Shown: positions 53,379-61,155 of the stretch, piece after piece
Layout: each line of letters opens with the position of its first letter
Numbering within the stretch: position 1 is the first letter of the stretch
DNA from: Pseudomonas sp. MRSN 12121
GTDB lineage: Bacteria; Pseudomonadota; Gammaproteobacteria; Pseudomonadales; Pseudomonadaceae
Direction: 5' to 3'
NCBI RefSeq assembly: GCF_000931465.1
Contig: NZ_CP010892.1
Location: 1,550,001-1,614,000 of the forward strand
Length of the DNA: 64,000 bases
Program-made: the position numbers and the translations under genes
The notes under the pieces: model-generated
Seen by the model: the letters and a program-made list of their open reading frames with translations, nothing else
Database searches by the model: none
What the model was told of the DNA's origin: nothing

Positions 53379-54008
53379 CTATATGATTCCTTTTTGCCTG
53401 GCTATCTCTATCAGTGAAAGAAGATTGGTGGTGTTGAATTTTTTCAGCAGCCTCACTTTATAAGTACTGACCGTTTTGTGGCTGATAAGCAGTGTCGCCG
53501 CAATTTCCCTATTGTTGAGCCCCTTGGCCAGCAGTCTTAACGTGGTGATTTCCCGATTGGTCAGCTGCGAAGCCGCGACACTCTGCATATGGTTGGTATG
53601 AATGCTTTCCTGCAGCAGTAGCAGGGAACTCTCCGGGAAATAGGTATGCCCGGACAACAGCGCCTTTACTGCATCTCCTACTTCATCCAGTGCTTCGTCC
53701 TTGCAGATGAATCCTGCGGCACCGCCGTGCAGGCAACGGACGGCAAAATTTTTCGAGTCGCTGGAAGTCAGTATCAATGTCTTGACTGGAAAATCGTTCG
53801 ACTTGAAGTGGGTGAGGACGGACAGCCCATCCAGTTGCGGTAAATCCAGATCGAGTATTACCAGGTCGGGTTTGTAAGTGCGGACAACCTGGACGGCATC
53901 GACACCATTGTCGGCTTCAGCGGCAATATTATGTCCATTACGCTCAAGTATGACTCTCAAGGCAATTCTGACCAAAGGATGGTCGTCGACTATTACTATG
54001 GTTCCCAT
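53379..54008 (-). CDS. BvgA/RocA-like response regulator (LuxR-type output)
   Basis: A 209-residue NarL/FixJ-family protein. The receiver shows VDDHPLVR, the phosphoacceptor Asp in LVILDLDLPQLDGLSVL, and the conserved Lys in GFICKDE; the DNA-binding domain is LTNREITTLRLLAKGLNNREIAATLLISHKTVSTYKVRLLKKF. It is close in plan to BvgA of Bordetella and RocA1 of P. aeruginosa, which control fimbrial and adhesin genes. It is divergent from the fimbrial operon and most likely controls it. Confidence 0.88.
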   Translation of the reverse strand: MGTIVIVDDHPLVRIALRVILERNGHNIAAEADNGVDAVQVVRTYKPDLVILDLDLPQLDGLSVLTHFKSNDFPVKTLILTSSDSKNFAVRCLHGGAAGFICKDEALDEVGDAVKALLSGHTYFPESSLLLLQESIHTNHMQSVAASQLTNREITTLRLLAKGLNNREIAATLLISHKTVSTYKVRLLKKFNTTNLLSLIEIARQKGII

Positions 54009-54526
54009 AGTGTGCTATCTCTCTGTAAGTTTCCTATATGTTGTTCAATATTCTTCTCCCTGTATTTAATGTCGCGTACTGGAATAAGTGACTGTGTGAG
54101 TAGGGTATTCGTTGGCCATGATGGAGACTCTTTTCTTCTTTGATGTCATTGACAGCTATCAAGGGTGGACAGACTACTGCAACACAGTTGCCGCAATGCA
54201 GTCGAACACCATGGCTTGAAGAAGTACACAGTCTTGCATCATATGTAAAGACGAAATCAGCGCCGAGTTCATTAAGATTTTTCTGATGGGCGGATCGGCC
54301 ATCTCTCAATTCAAATTCAAAGATTAGTCGGTAAGGTACGACCTCCTTTGGTGACCTGTGACAAGGCTGCCAAAGGGCTCGCTATTGTTGTCGATTAGTC
54401 GACTCAGACTTTGAATGAGAGAGGCTTTGGTTGTTCTGGGCGAACTATTTCGCTCATGGATGAACCAGGAAGGTGATCAAGCTGGACTGCACTTTCTCTG
54501 CCAATCAACGTGAACAAGGAAATCAC
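54009..54526. other. Long divergent region between regulator and fimbrial operon
   Basis: 518 bases, more AT-rich than flanking genes. It should contain both promoters and a long leader; I see no gene. No sigma-70 boxes of high quality stand out. Confidence 0.5.
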
Positions 54527-55087
54527 ATGAAAAGAACATCCTTTGTATCCCTGGCAACTTCAAGCTTGATGCTTGCCGCACTGATTCCGTCGATGTCTCA
54601 CGCCACCGACGGTGTGATCAACTTCTCCGGCAGCATCAGTGATGTGACTTGCAACATCAACGGCAAGGCGCCGGGTGAAGACAACGTTACCAACGTCGAG
54701 TTGGGACGTATTGCCCCTTCGGCCTTTACCGCGGTTGGGACTGCCTCGACGTTCAAGAACTTCGACCTGGTGCTGTCCGGTGCGCAATGTACCGACAAGA
54801 CCAAAGTCGTGGTTGATTTCGACCAGGTAGGTAACGTCGATCCGGCGACTGGCAACCTCAAGCTGATCGGTAGCGCGCCAGCAACGGGCGTACAGATCCA
54901 GGTCTACAACGCCGACGCTACTGCCGCGAAGATCCCGCTGGGCCAGGCAGAAACCTCGCCGCAGGTCGCTACGGTTGCGGGTAACACCGCCACGCTGAAG
55001 TTCAAGGCGAGCTACGTCTCGACTTTGGCGACTGTCGGCGCGGGTTCGGGTAACTCCTACGTTCGCTACACCCTGTCGTACAAGTAA
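54527..55087 (+). CDS. Fimbrial major subunit (CupB1/type 1-like)
   Basis: A 186-residue pilin with a signal peptide ending near MSHATDG. The mature N-terminus GVINFSGSISDVTCNI, the two cysteines (CNI and QCTD) and the C-terminal SGNSYVRYTLSYK with the penultimate Tyr are those of chaperone-usher subunits. AAGGA precedes the ATG at 54527. First gene of a chaperone-usher operon. Confidence 0.9.
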   Translation: MKRTSFVSLATSSLMLAALIPSMSHATDGVINFSGSISDVTCNINGKAPGEDNVTNVELGRIAPSAFTAVGTASTFKNFDLVLSGAQCTDKTKVVVDFDQVGNVDPATGNLKLIGSAPATGVQIQVYNADATAAKIPLGQAETSPQVATVAGNTATLKFKASYVSTLATVGAGSGNSYVRYTLSYK

Positions 55088-55110
55088 CGGCAAGGCCGAA
55101 GGAGTGTGTC

Positions 55111-55872
55111 ATGACGCCGAAAGCGCGTGTTTGGTCTTCTCTCGTTCTCGGCGTCATGTTTCTGGGCGTATGGTCTGGAAGCGTGCAGGCGTCGATCGTC
55201 ATTCAAGGCACCCGGCTGGTTTATCCCGCGGATGCCCGGGAAGTAACCATCAAGATCAATAATGTGGGCGGTACGGCCTTACTGGCACAGAACTGGATCG
55301 ACGACGGTGACTCCCATAAAAAACCTGAGGAAATAAAAGTTCCATTCCTGCTGTCTCCAGCGGTTATTCGGCTGGACCCGGAAAGTTCTGCATCGCTGCG
55401 TGTCTCTTATACAGGGGAGAAACTTGCCGAGGATCGAGAGTCATTGTTCTGGCTCAATGTCCTGGAAACACCTCCGCGCAAAGAGGCCGATGAAAACGTT
55501 TTGCAGTTTGCCTTCAGGACCCGGATAAAAGTGTTCTTTCGTCCGAAGAACTTGAAGTCGGATGTCGATCTAGTGGCGGACAAGCTGGATTGGAAGTTTA
55601 AAGCGCAATTGCCAGGAAATGAAAAGGGCGAAACCCGGATGGGTATTCAGGTCACCAATCCGACGGCTTATTACGTTTCCTTTGGCAAGGTAGAAGTGGT
55701 TCTGGATGAACGACGAATTGCCGTCAAGGATGAAATGATCGCACCGTTCAGTAGTGGAACTTTCCTCTTGCCTGAACATGTGTCTCAGAACTATCGAAAA
55801 GCCTCCGTGAGTTACGAAGTCATTAATGACTTTGGTGGGCGGCGCGTGCTGGATAAAGCACTGTCCCGATAA
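55111..55872 (+). CDS. Periplasmic fimbrial chaperone 1
   Basis: A 253-residue PapD-like chaperone with signal peptide (VQASIVIQGTR). The family signature is ESLFWLNVLETPPRKE; Arg of TRLVYP and Lys of FFRPKNL act in the subunit-binding cleft. It receives and folds the pilin before passing it to the usher. Starts 23 bases after the pilin gene. Confidence 0.92.
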   Translation: MTPKARVWSSLVLGVMFLGVWSGSVQASIVIQGTRLVYPADAREVTIKINNVGGTALLAQNWIDDGDSHKKPEEIKVPFLLSPAVIRLDPESSASLRVSYTGEKLAEDRESLFWLNVLETPPRKEADENVLQFAFRTRIKVFFRPKNLKSDVDLVADKLDWKFKAQLPGNEKGETRMGIQVTNPTAYYVSFGKVEVVLDERRIAVKDEMIAPFSSGTFLLPEHVSQNYRKASVSYEVINDFGGRRVLDKALSR

Positions 55873-55928
55873 TTCTTCGTTCTTGAATCCAGCCATGTTT
55901 ATGGCGTAGCAGTGCGACGGTATCGAAT

Positions 55929-58607
55929 ATGTTGAATTTCCAGTGCCGTTGCCTGGTTGTTTTTACCTGCCCGCCAGTTATGTGTTTTTCCAACTTAAGT
56001 CGATCTTTTTTATTTCTTGTTTCTATGGCGATCATGGTCATGAAGACTCAAGCATGGGCTGAAACTTCCTCGAGTGCCGTGGCAGCGGGCAAGGCTGCCG
56101 CCGTGCCGGAATCGGATGTGGTGTTCGATTCGCAGATGTTGTTCCAGACCGAGGGCAGCCCGATCGATACCAGTCGTTTCGAGCACCAGGGTTTTCTGAT
56201 TCCGGGTACTTACCGTATCGACCTGCTGGTGAACGGACGCTGGGGCGCCACCCAGGACATCGAGTTTCGCGATACCCACGGGCCGCAAGGGGGGCAACCC
56301 TGCTATGAGCGTTCGCTGCTGACCCGTGCCGGTATCGACCTGGAAAAGGCCGCTGCCCAACCGGGTGTCGAGCCTATGCCAGAGGGCCTCTATTGCGCCG
56401 ATCTGGCGCGCTACATTCCCGGCCTCACGACCAAGATCAATCTGCGGGAACTGACCATCGATCTGTCCGTGCCGCAATATTTCCTGCAGAAGACCCAATC
56501 GAAAACCTATGTCGATCCCGAGAACTGGGATCACGGCATTTCCGCGGGACTGCTCAACTACAACACCAACCTGTTCAGCGTGCAAAACAGCGGCCGCACC
56601 CAGACCAATGGGTATGCCGGGCTGAACATGGGGCTCAATGTCGGGGCGCTGCGCCTGCGGCATACCGGCACCCTGGCCTGGTCTTCCGAGACGGGCAGTC
56701 GTTATCAGCGCGGCCATATCTATGGCCAGACCGACCTGCCGGCATGGCGCTCGCAATTGCTGGTAGGGGAGAGCGCCACCGACGCCGACCTGTTCGACTC
56801 GGTGTCGTTTCGCGGCGTGCAGCTGTTCAGCGATGACCGCATGCTGCCCGACACCGAGCGTTTCTATGCACCGGTGGTGCGGGGCACGGCCAGTTCCAAC
56901 GCGAAAGTCTCGGTGTATCAGCGCGGCTACCTGATTTCCGAAACTTCCGTTGCGCCCGGGCCGTTCGAGATCAGCGACCTGCAGGCCGCCAGCTTCGGCG
57001 GCGACCTGAACGTCACTGTGACCGAAGCCAATGGCCAGAGCACCAGCTTTACCGTGCCGTTCGCCACCACGGTGCAATTGCTGCGCCCGGGCAACTCGCG
57101 CTACAGCCTGACCGCCGGTGAGGTCATCGACCCCGGGCTGCGCGGCGACAAGCAGTACGTGCTGCAAGGCACCGCGCAGCGCGGCCTGGATAACGACCTC
57201 ACCGCCTACGCCGGCAGTGCGCTTACGGGCAGCTATATGTCGGCGCTGATCGGCAGCGCGATCAACACCTCCGTGGGCGGCTTCGCCGTCGACCTGACCC
57301 AGGCCAGGACCGATGTCCCGCGCAATGGCAGCCTGCAGGGTTCCAGCCTGCGTCTTTCCTACAGCAAGAACCTGCCGAACAGCGGCACCAACTTCTCGTT
57401 GCTGGCTTACCGCTACTCGACCAGTGGCTACCTGGGGTTGCACGACGCGATCGCGTTGCAGGACTTCGTCGAGAACGGCGAGCCGCTGGAGTCGTTCGCC
57501 CGGGTACGCGACAGGCTCGACGTGAACGTCAGCCAGCGAGTGAATGCCACGGGGGGGAATTTCTATGTGGGCGGCTCTTCCCTCAAGTACTGGAACCAGA
57601 AGAACCAGGCGCTGAACTTCTCCATGGGCTACAGCGACCAGTGGCAGGGCAACAGCTTCTCTTTCATGGTTCAGCGGATGCAGGGCAGCAGCGGATTCTC
57701 CGGGCGTCGGGCGGACACCAACAATACCGTCTTCAGCTTCACCCTGACGGTTCCGCTGGGGCGCGAAACCCGCGGCGGGACGGTGCTGAACAACTTCGTC
57801 AGCCACGACCAGCGCACGGGCAGCCACCTCAGTAGCGGCGTGTCCGGAACCCTGGACGAGGCGGGCAAGGCCTCCTATTCGGTGTCCCTGGCCCGTGACG
57901 AGCAGCAACGCCAGACCACGCGCAACGCCAGCTTCAACTACTTCCTGCCCGAGGTGGCCCTCAGTTCCAGCTACTCCGAAGGCAACGATTATCGCCAGGC
58001 CTCCGTCGGTGCTTCCGGCGGCATGGTCCTGCATTCGGGCGGCGTGACGTTCGCCCAGACCCTGAGCGAGACCAGCGCCCTGGTGTATGCGCCGAATGCC
58101 CGCGGCGCGACGGTCGGCTACAGCGGGGCGAAGGTCAATGCCAGCGGTTACGCGGTGGTCCCCAGCCTGACGCCGTTCCAGCTCAATACCGTGGATGTCG
58201 ACCCACAGGGCGCACCTGACGACGTCGAGCTACGGGTCAATTCGCGCAATATCGCACCGGTGGCGGGAGCGGTGGTGATGCTCTCCTACCCGACCCGCAA
58301 GGCGCGCTCTTTCCTGGTCGACAGCCTGCAGCCCAATGGTGCGCACCTGCCGTTCGCCGCGCTGGCCAGCGACGCCGAGAGTGGCGAGGAACTGGGCGCG
58401 GTCGGCCAGGGCAGTCGCCTGGTGCTGCGCAGCGAAAAGGACCAGGGCACGATCCGCGTCGAATGGGGCAACGAGCCCTCGCAGCAGTGCCTGATCGACT
58501 ATCGCTTGCCCGAGCGCGATCCGGCGTCGACCAAGGGATACGAGGTACTCGCGCTGCCCTGTCGCGCATTGCCTGCCGCGACTGTCGATCAGGCGAGGAA
58601 CGGCTGA
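55929..58607 (+). CDS. Outer-membrane fimbrial usher
   Basis: An 892-residue FimD/PapC-like usher. The N-terminal domain begins DVVFDSQMLFQTEG..IDTSRFEHQGFLIPGTYRIDLLVNG; the signature of the barrel plug and the SYSKNLPNSGTNFSLLAYRYSTSGY segment and the C-terminal domain FAALASDAESGEELGAVGQGSRLVL are visible. An ATG at 55980 (MCFSNLSRSFLFLVSM) would give a shorter signal peptide and cannot be excluded. No extra POTRA domain is visible, in contrast to the CupB3 P-usher. The stop overlaps the second chaperone. Confidence 0.93.
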   Translation: MLNFQCRCLVVFTCPPVMCFSNLSRSFLFLVSMAIMVMKTQAWAETSSSAVAAGKAAAVPESDVVFDSQMLFQTEGSPIDTSRFEHQGFLIPGTYRIDLLVNGRWGATQDIEFRDTHGPQGGQPCYERSLLTRAGIDLEKAAAQPGVEPMPEGLYCADLARYIPGLTTKINLRELTIDLSVPQYFLQKTQSKTYVDPENWDHGISAGLLNYNTNLFSVQNSGRTQTNGYAGLNMGLNVGALRLRHTGTLAWSSETGSRYQRGHIYGQTDLPAWRSQLLVGESATDADLFDSVSFRGVQLFSDDRMLPDTERFYAPVVRGTASSNAKVSVYQRGYLISETSVAPGPFEISDLQAASFGGDLNVTVTEANGQSTSFTVPFATTVQLLRPGNSRYSLTAGEVIDPGLRGDKQYVLQGTAQRGLDNDLTAYAGSALTGSYMSALIGSAINTSVGGFAVDLTQARTDVPRNGSLQGSSLRLSYSKNLPNSGTNFSLLAYRYSTSGYLGLHDAIALQDFVENGEPLESFARVRDRLDVNVSQRVNATGGNFYVGGSSLKYWNQKNQALNFSMGYSDQWQGNSFSFMVQRMQGSSGFSGRRADTNNTVFSFTLTVPLGRETRGGTVLNNFVSHDQRTGSHLSSGVSGTLDEAGKASYSVSLARDEQQRQTTRNASFNYFLPEVALSSSYSEGNDYRQASVGASGGMVLHSGGVTFAQTLSETSALVYAPNARGATVGYSGAKVNASGYAVVPSLTPFQLNTVDVDPQGAPDDVELRVNSRNIAPVAGAVVMLSYPTRKARSFLVDSLQPNGAHLPFAALASDAESGEELGAVGQGSRLVLRSEKDQGTIRVEWGNEPSQQCLIDYRLPERDPASTKGYEVLALPCRALPAATVDQARNG

Positions 58608-59374
58608 TGCGCGACGTCGTTGCTGTGCGCCTGCGCCAGGCCAGGCGCCTGTGCGGCGGCCTGCTCGCGGGCCTGTTGCTGATGCCGCCAGGCGGGGCAC
58701 AGGCGGCGCTGGCGGTTACCGGTACGCGCTTCATTTACCCGGCCGGCACCTCGGCCCTGACGGTCAGGGTCGGCAACAACGGCGAGGCGCCGATCCTGCT
58801 GCAGGCCTGGCTGGACAAGGGCGACACGGGGACCGACCCGAGTGGCCTGGCGGTGCCGTTCGTGCTGTCGCCGCCCATTGCCCGGCTCGAACCGCAACAG
58901 CGCAGCGCCCTGGTGGTGCGTTACACCGGCGAATCCCTGCCCGGCGATCGCGAGTCGGTGTTCTGGATCAATTTTCTCGAAGTACCGCCGCGGACCACCG
59001 CCGAGGCCAATGTGCTGCGCGTGGCCTACCGCCTGCGCATGAAGCTGCTGTACCGCCCCGCGGGTCTCGCCGGCGAAGCCGACGAGGCGATCCGTCAGGT
59101 GACCTGGCGCCTCGAGCAGGGGCCGCAGGCCGGCGGGCAGACCACGCTGCTGGCCACCAGCCGCGCGCCTTATTACGTGTCCCTGCCGCAGCTCGCGCTG
59201 GGGGAAGGGAAGCAAGCGATCAATTGGCAGGGAATCACCATCGAGCCGTTCGGCACGACACGCATCGCCCTGCCGGTTGCAAAAAAGGCCGCCGCCCAGG
59301 CGACGGCCATTCATTACCAGGTAGCGATAGACAGCGGGGAGACGCGGAGTGGAAGCGCGCGCATACAACCATAG
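58607..59374 (+). CDS. Periplasmic fimbrial chaperone 2
   Basis: A 255-residue PapD-like chaperone, signal peptide near GGAQAALAVTG. The signature is ESVFWINFLEVPPRTTAE and LYRPAGLAGEAD. It starts inside the usher stop (TGATG) and ends over the start of tpsB by 26 bases. A second chaperone in the same operon is a trait of CupB (CupB4). Confidence 0.92.
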   Translation: MRDVVAVRLRQARRLCGGLLAGLLLMPPGGAQAALAVTGTRFIYPAGTSALTVRVGNNGEAPILLQAWLDKGDTGTDPSGLAVPFVLSPPIARLEPQQRSALVVRYTGESLPGDRESVFWINFLEVPPRTTAEANVLRVAYRLRMKLLYRPAGLAGEADEAIRQVTWRLEQGPQAGGQTTLLATSRAPYYVSLPQLALGEGKQAINWQGITIEPFGTTRIALPVAKKAAAQATAIHYQVAIDSGETRSGSARIQP

Positions 59375-61079
59375 TTTTGACCGGAGCAAGGCTCCGCCAG
59401 GCAGGCGCTTGCCGGGGCACGGACCCGGTCTGCTCCTGGCGGCGCTGCTGCCGCTGACGGGTGTCGCCCAGGCAGTGCAGGCGCCCAGCGCCGGCCAGGC
59501 GATGCGGGACATCGAGGCGGTGCAGCCGGCCCAGCCAGCGCCCGCGGCACCGGAGCTGGACCTGCCCAAGGCCGAGTCGCCGGTGGCACCGGCCGCCCCG
59601 GACACATCCGGCATACGTGTGCGGATTAGCGCGTTCGTCATTACCGGCAATCAGGTGTTCGATGAGACGCGCTTGCAGGCGCTGCTCGTCGACCTCAAGG
59701 ACCAGGAACTGGACCTGACCGGCCTGCGTGGCGCGGCACAGCGGATTACCAGCTTCTATCAGAAGCAGGGCTATGTACTGGCCCGCGCCTTCCTGCCAGC
59801 CCAGGACATCGAGAACGGGGTGGTGCGGATCGAGGTGATGGAAGGGCGTTACGGAAGTATCGAACTGCATAACGGCTCGCGTGCCCTGGACCAGGTGGTG
59901 CAGGCGCCACTGTCGTCGTTGAGCGGCGGCAAGGCGGTGTACGACGCCGACCTGGAACGCAGCCTCCTGCTGTTGAGCGACCTGCCCGGGGTCCGCGCGC
60001 GGGGCACCTTGCGTCCCGGCCTGGAATACGGGACCACGGACCTGGTGATCGATACCGAAGCCACGCCGCTGCTCAACGGCACTCTGGAAGCGGACAACTT
60101 CGGTGGCTACTACACCGGCGAATACCGCCTGGGCGGCAGCCTCAACCTCAACAACCCGTTGCGCCTCGGCGACCAGCTCAGCCTGCGTGCGCTGCGCAGC
60201 GACGAGTCGCAGCGTTACTACCGCGCGGCCTACCAGTTGCCGGTCGGCCCCTGGTCGACCCGCATCGGCGCGGCGTACTCGGAAATGAGCTACCGCCTGG
60301 GCAGGAACTTCGAAGTGCTCGACTACCACGGCACCGCCAGCTTCCGCAGCCTCTTCGTTGCGCAACCCCTGGTGCGCAGCCGCACCTTCGATCTCAACGC
60401 GCAATTGCAGTACGAAGACAAGCGCCTGCGCGACGATATCGACCTGTTCGAGACCAGCAGCCGCAAGCAGATCGACCTCTGGACCCTTAGCCTGAGCGGC
60501 AACAGCGAGGACTTGCTCCTTGGTGGCGGCCGCAACCTGTTCGATCTCTCCTACGCCAGTGGCCAGCTGCGCATCGGCGACGCCGAGGAGCGGGGCCGCG
60601 ACGGCCGGACCGCAGGCACCAACGGCGGTTTTTCCAAGGTCAACCTCAATGCCGCGCGCCTGCAACGCCTGAGCGACCGCTTCCAGCTCTATACCCGCCT
60701 GAGCGCGCAATGGGCCTCGGGCAACCTCGACAGTTCGGAAAAGCTCGGCCTGGGCGGCCCTTACGGCGTGCGCGGCTACCCGTTGGGCGCCGGCAGCGGC
60801 GACCAGGGCTGGCAGGCGAGCGCCGAGCTGCGCTACGCCCTGGCGCCCCGCTGGCAGCTCAGCGCCTTCGCCGACAACGGCGTGACCAAGACCAACCGAC
60901 GAACCTGGACCTCGGGGGACAACACCCGGCGCATCACCTCCACGGGGATCGGCGCCAGTTGGGCGGGGCCGTCCCAGCAAATCAACCTGACGGCCGCCTG
61001 GCCCCTTCATGACAACGGGGAAAACGAAGGCCCGCCGCGCCGACCGCGGATCTGGGCGAGCGCGACGCAATATTTTTAG
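59349..61079 (+). CDS. TpsB transporter (FhaC/ShlB/HecB family)
   Basis: A 576-residue outer-membrane transporter. It has a proline-rich region, one or two POTRA domains (about 85-240: IRVRISAFVITGNQVFDETRLQ, then FYQKQGYVLARAFLPAQDIENGVVRIEVMEG), and a 16-strand barrel with the VRGYPLG motif of loop L6 (GGPYGVRGYPLGAGSGDQG). It starts at GTG with GGGGAG upstream. It exports the TpsA encoded next and is coupled to chaperone 2 by overlap. Confidence 0.92.
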   Translation: MEARAYNHSFDRSKAPPGRRLPGHGPGLLLAALLPLTGVAQAVQAPSAGQAMRDIEAVQPAQPAPAAPELDLPKAESPVAPAAPDTSGIRVRISAFVITGNQVFDETRLQALLVDLKDQELDLTGLRGAAQRITSFYQKQGYVLARAFLPAQDIENGVVRIEVMEGRYGSIELHNGSRALDQVVQAPLSSLSGGKAVYDADLERSLLLLSDLPGVRARGTLRPGLEYGTTDLVIDTEATPLLNGTLEADNFGGYYTGEYRLGGSLNLNNPLRLGDQLSLRALRSDESQRYYRAAYQLPVGPWSTRIGAAYSEMSYRLGRNFEVLDYHGTASFRSLFVAQPLVRSRTFDLNAQLQYEDKRLRDDIDLFETSSRKQIDLWTLSLSGNSEDLLLGGGRNLFDLSYASGQLRIGDAEERGRDGRTAGTNGGFSKVNLNAARLQRLSDRFQLYTRLSAQWASGNLDSSEKLGLGGPYGVRGYPLGAGSGDQGWQASAELRYALAPRWQLSAFADNGVTKTNRRTWTSGDNTRRITSTGIGASWAGPSQQINLTAAWPLHDNGENEGPPRRPRIWASATQYF

Positions 61080-61081
61080 GA

Positions 61082-61129
61082 CCTGCTCGTAGCAGGAGTG
61101 GCGTCGCCCTGCAAATGGTTTGCAGGGCG
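61082..61129 (+). promoter_or_regulatory. Two hairpins between tpsB and tpsA
   Basis: CCTGC/GCAGG at 61082-61096 and an 11-base perfect stem CGCCCTGCAAA/TTTGCAGGGCG at 61105-61129. There is no T run, so they are more likely mRNA-stability or processing sites that tune expression of the two partners. Confidence 0.6.
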
Positions 61130-61155
61130 TTATCAAGTGAAGAGGAAGATAAAAC

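Noticed and set aside
54031-54037. TTTCCTA, a BvgA-like heptad, just upstream of the response regulator
   Set aside because: Only one half-site is seen, without an inverted partner; too short to claim in an AT-rich region.
56010-58034. Long minus-strand open frame under the usher
   Set aside because: The plus-strand usher is unmistakable; the shadow has no family features.
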